Shown here: in pieces, positions 7,109 to 14,905 of the stretch
Position numbering within the stretch: the stretch's first letter is position 1
Layout of the letters: each line of letters starts with the position of its first letter
Source: JAVBKX01 sp031553835
GTDB taxonomy: Bacteria; Bacteroidota; Bacteroidia; Bacteroidales; Azobacteroidaceae
Reading direction: 5' to 3'
Length of the DNA stretch: 46,568 bases
Assembly: GCA_031553835.1 (NCBI GenBank)
Contig: JAVBKX010000034.1
Span: 1 to 46,568, forward strand
The notes under the pieces: generated by a model
The model's database searches: none
What the model saw: the letters and a program-made list of their open reading frames with translations, nothing else
What the model was told of the DNA's origin: nothing
Program-made: the position numbers and the translations under genes

Positions 7109-9432
7109 TTTTGTATCGTAAATTTTGCAAATTTAAGTAATAACTGTTTTTTTCCAAAACTATCAAACTCAACAGTTGCTTTGGCATTTTCATCGCTCCC
7201 TTCCAACGAAACAACAACACCCCGGCCAAAGCGGTCATGAAGGATGACGGCACCAGGTTGTAAATCAGGGCGAAAGGCAAAAGAAGAAGGGTTAACGGTC
7301 GCCGGTTTATTTACTTGTGACAGGGATGAAACCGGCTGTAATTTTTGAGGTTTTATGACATTGAAACCTGTATCTTGCGTATCCCAAGGCGGTAAATACC
7401 GGGGTTCTTTATTTAGCCTGTTATTGTCTCCCTGTACCCTGAATCCTGCACCTTGCGCCGGAATTTCCGAACTTCCTTTCAAATATTTCGGATCGATATC
7501 TTTAAGGAAACGGCTGGGCGCTGGCAATTTGGATTGTCCATTATGGAAACGGCTTTTTGCATAACTGAGTACACAATTTTCTTCCGCCCGGGTAATCGCC
7601 ACATAAAACAAGCGACGCTCTTCTTCTATTTCCTGTTGCGATTGATTGCTCATGGATGAAGGAAAGAGCTCTTCTTCCATTCCAACCACAAAAACATTTT
7701 TAAATTCCAAACCTTTGGCGGCATGCACAGTCATCATCGTAATGCGATCGGAAGAGGCATCATTATCGGTATCCTGGTCGGTCATCAATGAAATTTCAGC
7801 CAAAAAATCGCCGAGCTTGATTTCTTCAATGCCTTCTTCTTTTCGGTTTTCCACAAAATCATGCAACCCTTTGAGCAATTCTTCCACATTTTGAATACGG
7901 CTCAATCCTTCGGGTGTTTTATCCTGATACAACTCTCCAACCATTCCGGTTCCCTTTACAATCTGATCACCCAATTCATAGGCGTTCATATCTATATTTT
8001 TCTCCATAAATTCGAAAATCAAATCCCGGAAATCCGCCAATTTCTTCGCTGTTCCGGCATTAACTTCCAGATTATATTTTAAAGGATCGGATAATACAGA
8101 CCACAGGGATACTTGCTGTACAGAAGCCGTTGTCCCGATTTTAGCTAAAGTTGTATTTCCAATGCCCCGCGCAGGATAATTAATAACCCGTTTTAACGCC
8201 TCTTCGTCATGCGGATTAGTAATCAAACGAAAATAAGAAATCACGTCTTTTACTTCTTTGCGTTGATAAAAAGACAAACCGCCATAAATCCGGTAAGGAA
8301 TATTGCGTTTGCGCAATGCTTCCTCAAATATCCGGCTTTGTGCATTGGTACGATATAAAATAGCAAAATCGCGGTAAGCATATTGATTGAGCATCCGCAT
8401 TTCGGCAATGCGACTCACTACAGTATATCCTTCTTCATAATCTGAATAAGCAGCCAGAATATGCAACTTTTCGCCTTCCGGTTTTTCCGAAAATACTGTT
8501 TTCTCTATTTGCGTCTTATTTTTGCGAATCAGCGAATTAGCCGCATTAACAATATTTTGAGTTGAACGGTAATTTTGTTCCAGCTTAAATAACTTACATT
8601 CAGGATATTGTTGTCTGAAATTCAAAATATTACCAATATTCGCACCGCGGAAAGAATAAATACTTTGTGCATCATCACCCACAACACAAACCCGGTGATG
8701 TTCGGCGGCCAACAAGGTAACTATTTCATGTTGAACCACATTCGTGTCCTGATATTCATCTACTAAAATAAACCGAAATAATCCCTGATAACGAGCTAAT
8801 ACATCCGGAAATTCCTTGAATAAAAAATAGGTTTTCAGCAATAAATCATCAAAATCCATCGCTCCGGCCAACCGGCAACGATTGGTATATGCCGAATAAA
8901 TCGCCCGGATAGCAGGACGTTTGGCTCGGATATCATCCTCAACCAATTCTTTATCCTGGGCATATCGTTCAGCAGTAATCATTGCGTTTTTAGCATTCGA
9001 AATCCGGGCCTGAATAGAAGAAGCTTTGTACAATTTATCATCCAAAGCCATTTCTTTGATAATAGTTTTGATCAGATTTTTGGAATCGGATGCATCATAT
9101 ACCGTAAAATCGCGATCATAGCCAATAAAATCGGCTTCCCTGCGTAAAATCCGGGAAAATATCGAGTGAAAAGTTCCCATCCATAAACTGTGGGCTACAT
9201 TTTCATCTTCTACAGTTGCAATCCGGCTTTTCATTTCCCGGGCTGCTTTATTGGTAAAAGTAAGCGCTAATATATTGTAAGGCGAAATACCATTTTTCAA
9301 CAAATAAGCGATCTTATAGGTCAGTACACGTGTCTTACCCGAACCAGCTCCGGCGATTACCAACGAAGGTCCATCATTATACTCCACCGCTTCCCGTTGA
9401 GAAGAATTAAGTTGCGCTAATAAATTTTGCAT
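7105..9432 (-). CDS. pcrA: ATP-dependent DNA helicase, UvrD/PcrA type
   Basis: This is a superfamily 1A 3'-5' helicase acting in repair, in displacing RecA and in transcription-coupled repair. The 775-residue product from ATG 9432 (MQNLLAQLNSSQREAV) carries the Q motif, Walker A GAGSGKT (Lys33), Walker B LVDEYQDTN, motif III GDDAQSIYSFRGA, motif IV LEQNYRST, motif V TVHAAKGLEF and motif VI VAITRAEE. The C-terminal segment PGAVILHDRFGRGVVVSLEG is the PcrA-type Tudor-like domain that contacts RNA polymerase in Gram-positives. An upstream TTG at 9468 would overlap ridA and is disfavoured. The nspC start overlaps its stop, and ridA lies 22 bp upstream. Confidence 0.95.
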   Translation of the reverse strand: MQNLLAQLNSSQREAVEYNDGPSLVIAGAGSGKTRVLTYKIAYLLKNGISPYNILALTFTNKAAREMKSRIATVEDENVAHSLWMGTFHSIFSRILRREADFIGYDRDFTVYDASDSKNLIKTIIKEMALDDKLYKASSIQARISNAKNAMITAERYAQDKELVEDDIRAKRPAIRAIYSAYTNRCRLAGAMDFDDLLLKTYFLFKEFPDVLARYQGLFRFILVDEYQDTNVVQHEIVTLLAAEHHRVCVVGDDAQSIYSFRGANIGNILNFRQQYPECKLFKLEQNYRSTQNIVNAANSLIRKNKTQIEKTVFSEKPEGEKLHILAAYSDYEEGYTVVSRIAEMRMLNQYAYRDFAILYRTNAQSRIFEEALRKRNIPYRIYGGLSFYQRKEVKDVISYFRLITNPHDEEALKRVINYPARGIGNTTLAKIGTTASVQQVSLWSVLSDPLKYNLEVNAGTAKKLADFRDLIFEFMEKNIDMNAYELGDQIVKGTGMVGELYQDKTPEGLSRIQNVEELLKGLHDFVENRKEEGIEEIKLGDFLAEISLMTDQDTDNDASSDRITMMTVHAAKGLEFKNVFVVGMEEELFPSSMSNQSQQEIEEERRLFYVAITRAEENCVLSYAKSRFHNGQSKLPAPSRFLKDIDPKYLKGSSEIPAQGAGFRVQGDNNRLNKEPRYLPPWDTQDTGFNVIKPQKLQPVSSLSQVNKPATVNPSSFAFRPDLQPGAVILHDRFGRGVVVSLEGSDENAKATVEFDSFGKKQLLLKFAKFTIQN

Positions 9433-9454
9433 AAAAGCTATTATGTCTTGGTGT

Positions 9455-9832
9455 TTAAAGATGAGCAACCACTTCGATTTCTACCAAGCCATTCTTAGGG
9501 AGCGTTTTTACAGCTATTGCCGAACGAGCGGGATATGGTTCCGTAAAATTTTGCGCATATATTTCATTCATTGCGGCAAAATCGGCCATATCAGACAGGA
9601 AAACAGTTGTTTTCACCACCTGATCCAATGAAAAACCGGCTTCTGCCAAAACGGCCTGAATATTTTTAAAAATCTGTATCGTCTGCTCTTTCGCTCCTCC
9701 CGGCACAAAATCGCCCGTTGCAGGGTCGATGCCTAATTGTCCGGAAGCAAATAACATCTCGCCTACTCTCACAGCCTGACTGTATGGTCCGATGGCAGCA
9801 GGTGCATTTTGTGTAAAAACAGCTTTTTTCAT
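9455..9832 (-). CDS. ridA: RidA family reactive intermediate/imine deaminase
   Basis: RidA hydrolyses reactive enamine/imine intermediates made by PLP enzymes, protecting other PLP enzymes. The 125-residue product (usual length 125-130) has the signature GPYSQAV near residue 16, FASGQLGIDPATG, TTVFLSDMADFAAMNEIY, and the carboxylate-binding arginine in YPARSAIAVKTLPK, ending EIEVVAHL. All points to the active RidA subgroup rather than the Rid1-7 variants lacking the arginine. It lies 14 bp downstream of rlmB and 22 bp upstream of pcrA, so it is probably co-transcribed with both. The PLP-dependent NspC is encoded two genes downstream. Confidence 0.95.
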   Translation of the reverse strand: MKKAVFTQNAPAAIGPYSQAVRVGEMLFASGQLGIDPATGDFVPGGAKEQTIQIFKNIQAVLAEAGFSLDQVVKTTVFLSDMADFAAMNEIYAQNFTEPYPARSAIAVKTLPKNGLVEIEVVAHL

Positions 9833-9846
9833 ATTCGTTTGTCTTA

Positions 9847-10581
9847 TTATTTTCGTTGTCTCACAACTTCATACATCATCACTGTCGCCGCCGCAGATAC
9901 ATTCAATGAAGCGATATTACCCAACACCGGAATACTGGTCATTTCATCACAAATCCGCAGATTATCCATGGAAATCCCCATATCTTCTCCTCCCATGACA
10001 ATAGCTACCGGAACAGTATAATCTGCCTGGGTATAATCCTTTTCGGCCTTTTCGGTAGCTGCAATCACCTTTATCCCACTGTCTTTCAAAAAACGGATCG
10101 CTTCATTTATGCTGGATTCTTTACAAACGGGAATGGTCATCAAAGCTCCGGCTGAAGTTTTAACGGCATCGGCATTGACCGAAACACTGTTACGGGCAGG
10201 AATAACAATCGCATCAACTCCGGCACATTCGCACGAACGGGCGATAGCCCCAAAATTGCGCACATCGGTCACTCCATCCAACAACACAATAAAAGGAGTT
10301 TTACCTTCTTCATATAAAAAAGGAATAATATCTTCAATGCGTTGGTAACTTACTGCCGAAATAAAGGCAATCACACCTTGATGGTTTTTCCGGGTCAATC
10401 GATCCAGTTTTTCTTGAGGAACTCGTTGCAATGGAATAGTCGTTCCCTTGATTATATTGAAAAGCTCTCGTGCCAGGTCATTTTGCAAATCTCTTCGCAT
10501 CAATATTTTATCCACTTCTTTTCCTGCCTGGATGGCTTCAATTACGGCACGAGTGCCAAAAATCATTTCGTTTTCTTTCAT
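9847..10581 (-). CDS. rlmB: 23S rRNA (guanosine-2'-O-)-methyltransferase RlmB
   Basis: This is a SPOUT methyltransferase that methylates a conserved guanosine ribose in domain V of 23S rRNA using S-adenosylmethionine. The 244-residue product has the N-terminal L30e-like substrate-binding domain (MIFGTRAVIEAIQAGKEVDKILM) and the C-terminal trefoil-knot domain with VLLDGVTDVRNFGAIARSCE (motif 1, including the catalytic arginine), VMGGEDMGIS (motif 2) and IPVLGNIASLNVSAAATVMMYE (motif 3). Length and motifs fit RlmB/TrmH group 3. It lies downstream of recN, separated by an 83-bp inverted repeat, and 14 bp before ridA. Confidence 0.94.
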   Translation of the reverse strand: MKENEMIFGTRAVIEAIQAGKEVDKILMRRDLQNDLARELFNIIKGTTIPLQRVPQEKLDRLTRKNHQGVIAFISAVSYQRIEDIIPFLYEEGKTPFIVLLDGVTDVRNFGAIARSCECAGVDAIVIPARNSVSVNADAVKTSAGALMTIPVCKESSINEAIRFLKDSGIKVIAATEKAEKDYTQADYTVPVAIVMGGEDMGISMDNLRICDEMTSIPVLGNIASLNVSAAATVMMYEVVRQRK

Positions 10582-10588
10582 ATTTTTA

Positions 10589-10671
10589 AGTTACGAGTTG
10601 CGAGTTACGAGTTACGAGTTACATAATCAGGCGTAAGCAAGCTTGTAACTCGTAACTTGTAACTCGTAACT
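10589..10671. repeat. Large inverted repeat of GTTACGAGTT decamers
   Basis: The left arm (10589-10622) is a tandem run of the decamer GTTACGAGTT; the right arm (10645-10671) is its reverse complement. Twenty-seven bases pair with two mismatches around a 22-29 nt loop. The right arm runs into the recN stop codon (10670-10672). Transcribed from the minus strand it would form a very stable hairpin right after recN, but no U-tract follows, so it could act as a terminator, an mRNA stabiliser or simply a mobile intergenic repeat. Confidence 0.8.
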
Positions 10672-12325
10672 ATTTTAATAACACTTTGGCATTTTCGATA
10701 GCAGCTTCTGTCAATTTCGCTCCACTCAGCATTTGTGCAATTTCTGTTATCCGTTCTTCCGGGGAAAGCACTTTGATGTGCGTTTCCGTCCGGTGATTGG
10801 CTTCATCTTTATATACAAAATAATGTGATTGCCCTTTGGCTGCTATTTGAGGCAAATGTGTGATTACCAGCACTTGCATCACCTGGCCTAACTCCTGCAT
10901 TATACTTCCCATTTTATCTGCGACTTCTCCGGAAATTCCTGTATCTATTTCATCAAAGATAATGGTAGGTAATGCTACCGAACTGGCTATCAACGCTTTT
11001 ACACCCAGCATTAAACGCGAAATTTCACCGCCGGAGGCTGTTTCCGACACCGGCTTCATTGCCACATTTTTATTAGCAGAAAATAAAAACCGAACAATAT
11101 CGGCTCCTGATGCATCAGGATGTACTTTCGCAGCAAATTCCACTGCAAATTGCATGTGAGGCATTCCTAACAGACTTACTTTTTCCACCAATGCTGTTTG
11201 TAATTGCTGTGCTGCCTGCTTCCTGGTTTGTGTTAATTTTCCGGACAAATCCGTTAATCGTTCTGATAATGCTTTTAATTCTTTCTGAAGCAAAGCCAAT
11301 TGTTCATCGTAATGAAAAACTGCCTGTAATTTTTCGGCCAGTTGATTTCGCAATACGATCAATTCATCAACTGTCGAAACCTTGTGTTTTTGCTGAAGAG
11401 AATACAGCAAATCCAACCGGTCATTTACCCATTGCAACCGTTCCGGATCTAATTCTAATTTTTCATATAAATGGCCAACTTCCATCGATATATCTTTCAA
11501 CTCCTGATAAGAAGAATCTAACCGTTCAAATACAGACTGAGAAGAAGGAAAAATAGAATGCAACGATTGAGCCACATTCTGCACTTCCTTAAGAGCCGAC
11601 ATCACCGGATAATTTTCACCGGAAAGTAACTGGTCAATTTGATATAATTTACTTTTAATTTCCTCTATATGAGAGAGCGTCTCCGCTTCAGCTTCCAATG
11701 CCTGCTGTTCGCCTGCAACCAATTTGGCTTCATCCAATTGATTAAACTGAAATTGCATATAATCAGCATCGGCAGCATTCTTTTCCGCTTCACTTCGTAA
11801 TTGTTCTATTTTTCTGGAAGTATCCGACCATTGATGGAATAATTTACCGTATTCCATTTTTAAAGTCTGGTTACCTGCCAATGCATCAATCACTTGCAAT
11901 TGAAATGCACCATCTGCCAACGAAAGATTTTGATGTTGTGAGTGTACATCAATCAACCGGGAACCCAATTCTTTCAAATCATTTAACCCGACAGGCACGT
12001 CATTAATAAAGGCACGCGATTTTCCCGTTGCATAAATTTCCCGGCGGATAATACATTGCTCTTTATCGTACTCCCAATCGTAAGTTCCGAACAAAAGGCT
12101 CAGATCGTATCCTGAAATATCAAAAACGCCTTCTATCAAACACTTATTCTCATCTTGCTGTATAGATTTTACATCGGCGCGTTGTCCCAACATCAAAGCA
12201 ATAGCACCCAAAATGATTGATTTTCCGGCTCCTGTTTCACCGGTCATGACAGATAACCCTTCGGAAAAATCAATTTCCAAATGGGAAATAAGAGCGTAGT
12301 TCTGAATAGTTAAATGTTTCAGCAT
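10670..12325 (-). CDS. recN: DNA repair protein RecN
   Basis: RecN is an SMC-like ATPase that acts early in double-strand break repair. The 551-residue product has the N-terminal ATPase half with Walker A GETGAGKS (Lys35), a long coiled-coil middle (about 150-370), and the C-terminal half with the ABC signature ETASGGEISRLMLGVK and Walker B TIIFDEIDTGISGEVA, followed by the D-loop/H-loop region VLVITHLPQIAA. Length (about 550) and starting motif MLKHLTIQNYALI fit the family. It starts 8 bp after the stop of the DUF4835 gene, so the two are surely co-transcribed. Confidence 0.96.
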   Translation of the reverse strand: MLKHLTIQNYALISHLEIDFSEGLSVMTGETGAGKSIILGAIALMLGQRADVKSIQQDENKCLIEGVFDISGYDLSLLFGTYDWEYDKEQCIIRREIYATGKSRAFINDVPVGLNDLKELGSRLIDVHSQHQNLSLADGAFQLQVIDALAGNQTLKMEYGKLFHQWSDTSRKIEQLRSEAEKNAADADYMQFQFNQLDEAKLVAGEQQALEAEAETLSHIEEIKSKLYQIDQLLSGENYPVMSALKEVQNVAQSLHSIFPSSQSVFERLDSSYQELKDISMEVGHLYEKLELDPERLQWVNDRLDLLYSLQQKHKVSTVDELIVLRNQLAEKLQAVFHYDEQLALLQKELKALSERLTDLSGKLTQTRKQAAQQLQTALVEKVSLLGMPHMQFAVEFAAKVHPDASGADIVRFLFSANKNVAMKPVSETASGGEISRLMLGVKALIASSVALPTIIFDEIDTGISGEVADKMGSIMQELGQVMQVLVITHLPQIAAKGQSHYFVYKDEANHRTETHIKVLSPEERITEIAQMLSGAKLTEAAIENAKVLLK

Positions 12326-12333
12326 GTAATTAA

Positions 12334-13233
12334 TTATTTTTGCAAAGGAGCGAGGCGATCAGACACTGTCGGATAGATCTTGAGAAGTAAATCATACACC
12401 TCTTTTTTTTCATCGATGGTAGCTTTACTGCATACTTGAACCACTTCCTCCAATTTGGTGTCGGAAAATAACTGCAATAATATCATTAAAGTCCGGTTAT
12501 TTCTGTATTGATCCAGCGCAGGCAACGCCTGGATAATAGTAGTCCGTCCGCGATCGGCATTAGCTGCCATTTCATCCAATCCTCTACGATGGTATGTGTA
12601 CCATAATTCCCGATATGGTTTAGAGGCTTCATCCATAAAAGCGCTGATAATTCCATTTCTATTACCGGGACTGTCGAAGGCGCTCCATCCGGTATATTGC
12701 GATAAACTCTGCGATTGCATCGTGATACGTTGCGCTTCCCTAAAAAAATAAGAACCGCCTAAAGGTGAAAAACTATCAAAATCAAGTCCCAGGATCAAAT
12801 AGGCATAATATGCAATTACGGAAACCAAATTGTTGTTCACTGTGTTTTCCACATATTCTAAAGGTGCGTTTTGCACATAGTCAAATTCTAAATTCGTATC
12901 CCGAAAATTCAACGTTGTCGTAACATAAGAGGAATTAAATACCGGACGTCGCGCTATCACCGACAATTCGGCTTTAAACATATTATCGGATGTTTGCGCC
13001 AAAATAGTAATTGTAAACGAACATTCGATTCTCTCTGTAGTAGAAAAGACCGAACCGCTCCATTTTTTACCATTAACAAATTCATTCAACGATTGCTGTA
13101 ATGAAGTAAATATATCTTTGTTCGACCCCTCAATCCTGTCGCTGTTTACCGTCAGACGTGCATTCAATTCCTGTGCATGCAATGATACAACAGAACATGA
13201 CAACAAAATAATGATAAATGTTAAATATTTCAT
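12334..13233 (-). CDS. DUF4835 family protein, probable type IX secretion protein PorD-like
   Basis: The 299-residue product has a signal peptide (MKYLTFIIILLSCSVVSLHAQ) followed by ELNARLTVNSDRIEGSNKDIFTSLQQSLNEFVNGKKW, the start typical of the DUF4835 family, which is annotated in some databases as type IX secretion system protein PorD. Further family features are GLDFDSFSPLGGSYFFREAQRI and FDSPGNRNGI. The role of PorD is not well worked out; an exported, periplasmic or outer-membrane-associated location is inferred from the signal peptide. It lies 3 bp after coaBC and 8 bp before recN, an arrangement I recognise from other Bacteroidota. The PorD name rests on recall only. Confidence 0.85.
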   Translation of the reverse strand: MKYLTFIIILLSCSVVSLHAQELNARLTVNSDRIEGSNKDIFTSLQQSLNEFVNGKKWSGSVFSTTERIECSFTITILAQTSDNMFKAELSVIARRPVFNSSYVTTTLNFRDTNLEFDYVQNAPLEYVENTVNNNLVSVIAYYAYLILGLDFDSFSPLGGSYFFREAQRITMQSQSLSQYTGWSAFDSPGNRNGIISAFMDEASKPYRELWYTYHRRGLDEMAANADRGRTTIIQALPALDQYRNNRTLMILLQLFSDTKLEEVVQVCSKATIDEKKEVYDLLLKIYPTVSDRLAPLQK

Positions 13234-13236
13234 ATT

Positions 13237-14430
13237 TTAAAAGATTCGCGCCACAATATCCTCTGCAACATCCTGTTTCGATTTTAATGGAAATGTTTCT
13301 TTTTTACCATCTCTATGCAAGATCGTAACTTTGTTAGTATCCGTTTGAAAACCGGCGCCACGATCATTTAAAGAATTCAGAACTATAAAATCCAGATTTT
13401 TTTTCTGCAATTTGACAAGGGCATTCTGCTCTTCATCATGTGTTTCCAGGGCAAATCCCACCAACTGTTGATGTTCCTTTTTCATACTGCCCAATGCAGC
13501 GGCAATATCCGGATTTGGAATTAAATTAAGTGATAATACCGTTTCTGCTTTATGCTTAATTTTAAACTCAGAGGTGGTGATCGGCTTAAAATCAGCCACA
13601 GCCGCACATAAAATCGCAGCATCCATAGCAGGAAAACAATGGATAGCTTGTTGGTACATTTCGTCTGCCGATGTCACATCAATACGATGAATATTCGGGT
13701 GATTGGTTTTCAATTGTACCGGCCCGGTAAGCAATGTAACCTCTGCGCCTTGTTTTGCACACACATCTGCCAAAGCAAATCCCATTTTTCCTGATGAATA
13801 ATTACTAATATAACGTACAGGATCTATTTTTTCATATGTCGGCCCGGCTGTGATCAGTATTTTTTTGTTTGACAATCGATTTTCTTTCAAAAAAAAGTCA
13901 GAAATGATTTCTACAATCCGTTCAGGTTCTTCCATTCTTCCTTTGCCTTCCAATTTACTGGCTAAAAATCCGGAGGCAGGCTCTATAAAATGATTTCCAA
14001 AGGATTTCAGCAATTCAATATTTCGTTGAGTCACAGGATGGGCATACATATCCAAATCCATTGCCGGTGCAATAAAGACAGGCGCTTTCATCGACAAATA
14101 TGTAGTTATCAGCATATTGTCTGCGATACCATTTGCCATCTTTCCAAGAGTAGAAGCGGTAGCCGGAGCAACCAACATTAAATCAGCCCAAATCCCCAAA
14201 TCCACATGGCTATGCCAAGTTCCGTCATTCGCAGTAAAAAATTCATTTACTACGGGTTTTCCGGTCAATGCCGATAAAGTAACCGGAGTGATGAACTCTT
14301 TACCGGAAGGGGTCATAACAACTTGCACTTCAGCGCCTTGCTTAATCAATGCGCGAACCAAATAAGCAGATTTATAGGCAGCAATACTCCCTGTTATTCC
14401 AAGTACAATTTTCTTCCCTTCCAATGCCAT
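13237..14430 (-). CDS. coaBC: Bifunctional phosphopantothenoylcysteine synthetase/decarboxylase
   Basis: CoaBC joins 4'-phosphopantothenate to cysteine using CTP (CoaB half) and decarboxylates the product to 4'-phosphopantetheine (CoaC half, FMN). The 397-residue product from ATG 14430 (MALEGKKIVLGITGSIAAYKS) has the CoaC flavoprotein domain with the catalytic histidine in WHSHVDLG and PAMDLDMYAHP in the place of the classical PxMNxxMW. The CoaB domain begins near residue 185 with KILITAGPTYEKIDPVRYISNYSSGKMG, then AAVADFKP and GFALETHD. In the CoaC substrate lid the expected cysteine of a GxxAC-type motif is replaced: the sequence reads SGFLASKLEGKGRM. An upstream TTG at 14460 is disfavoured. 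Confidence 0.95.
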   Translation of the reverse strand: MALEGKKIVLGITGSIAAYKSAYLVRALIKQGAEVQVVMTPSGKEFITPVTLSALTGKPVVNEFFTANDGTWHSHVDLGIWADLMLVAPATASTLGKMANGIADNMLITTYLSMKAPVFIAPAMDLDMYAHPVTQRNIELLKSFGNHFIEPASGFLASKLEGKGRMEEPERIVEIISDFFLKENRLSNKKILITAGPTYEKIDPVRYISNYSSGKMGFALADVCAKQGAEVTLLTGPVQLKTNHPNIHRIDVTSADEMYQQAIHCFPAMDAAILCAAVADFKPITTSEFKIKHKAETVLSLNLIPNPDIAAALGSMKKEHQQLVGFALETHDEEQNALVKLQKKNLDFIVLNSLNDRGAGFQTDTNKVTILHRDGKKETFPLKSKQDVAEDIVARIF

Positions 14431-14502
14431 CTTCTCTACAACTATTATTTTAAATTGCAAATATGCAAATTAATCCTCACATATCAAAAATGAAGTCATC
14501 AT

Positions 14503-14718
14503 TGTGGATATTTTCCACAATTCCATGAGCATCATAAAAAACTTTCCCACAAGATAATATGACTTATCAACAAGATATTACCATGATTTTCAACATTCAA
14601 GAACATATAAATCTGAATGATAAAATCAAATTGGCTCAATTTTTACATGTCTTCAAGAGGAAAGTTATTAACAGATAAGCAAAGTTATCAACAAATATTT
14701 CTAATGAGTTTATTAACA
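14503..14718 (+). other. Cluster of DnaA-box-like nonamers, candidate origin or DnaA-responsive region
   Basis: The gene-free stretch 14461-14905 holds, left to right: the near-palindrome TTGTGGATA/TTTTCCACAA (14502-14520), TTTCCCACA (14543-14551), TTATCAACA (14564-14572), TTTTCAACA (14587-14595), TTATTAACA (14665-14673), TTATCAACA (14685-14693) and TTATTAACA (14710-14718). The consensus DnaA box is TTATCCACA. Except for the palindrome half they all point the same way. A very AT-rich segment (about 14770-14830) follows, as in a DNA unwinding element. Against an origin: gene strands do not diverge here over a longer distance and dnaA is not in view. Confidence 0.4.
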
Positions 14719-14821
14719 GATGTTCAACCAATAAAGCCATGGTATTTAGGCGTAAATGTTTTTTTCGGCATAATAAAGCAAAATAAAATATTATTTTATA
14801 GGAAATAAGATAAAAATTAAT

Positions 14822-14829
14822 TATATTTG
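14822..14829 (+). promoter_or_regulatory. Probable ompA-family gene promoter -7 box
   Basis: TATATTTG matches TAnnTTTG and lies 76 bp upstream of the ATG at 14906, leaving an AT-rich leader of about 70 nt. Confidence 0.5.
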
Positions 14830-14905
14830 CAACGATTTTAACTGTTATCACACCATTTGCATTTATTGCAATTAAAAATAACTAATATAAACTACTAATT
14901 TTACG

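Noticed and set aside
14617..14851. Short frames on both strands in the DnaA-box region
   Set aside because: They are in AT-rich DNA, overlap each other on opposite strands and have no start signals; the region is better explained as non-coding.
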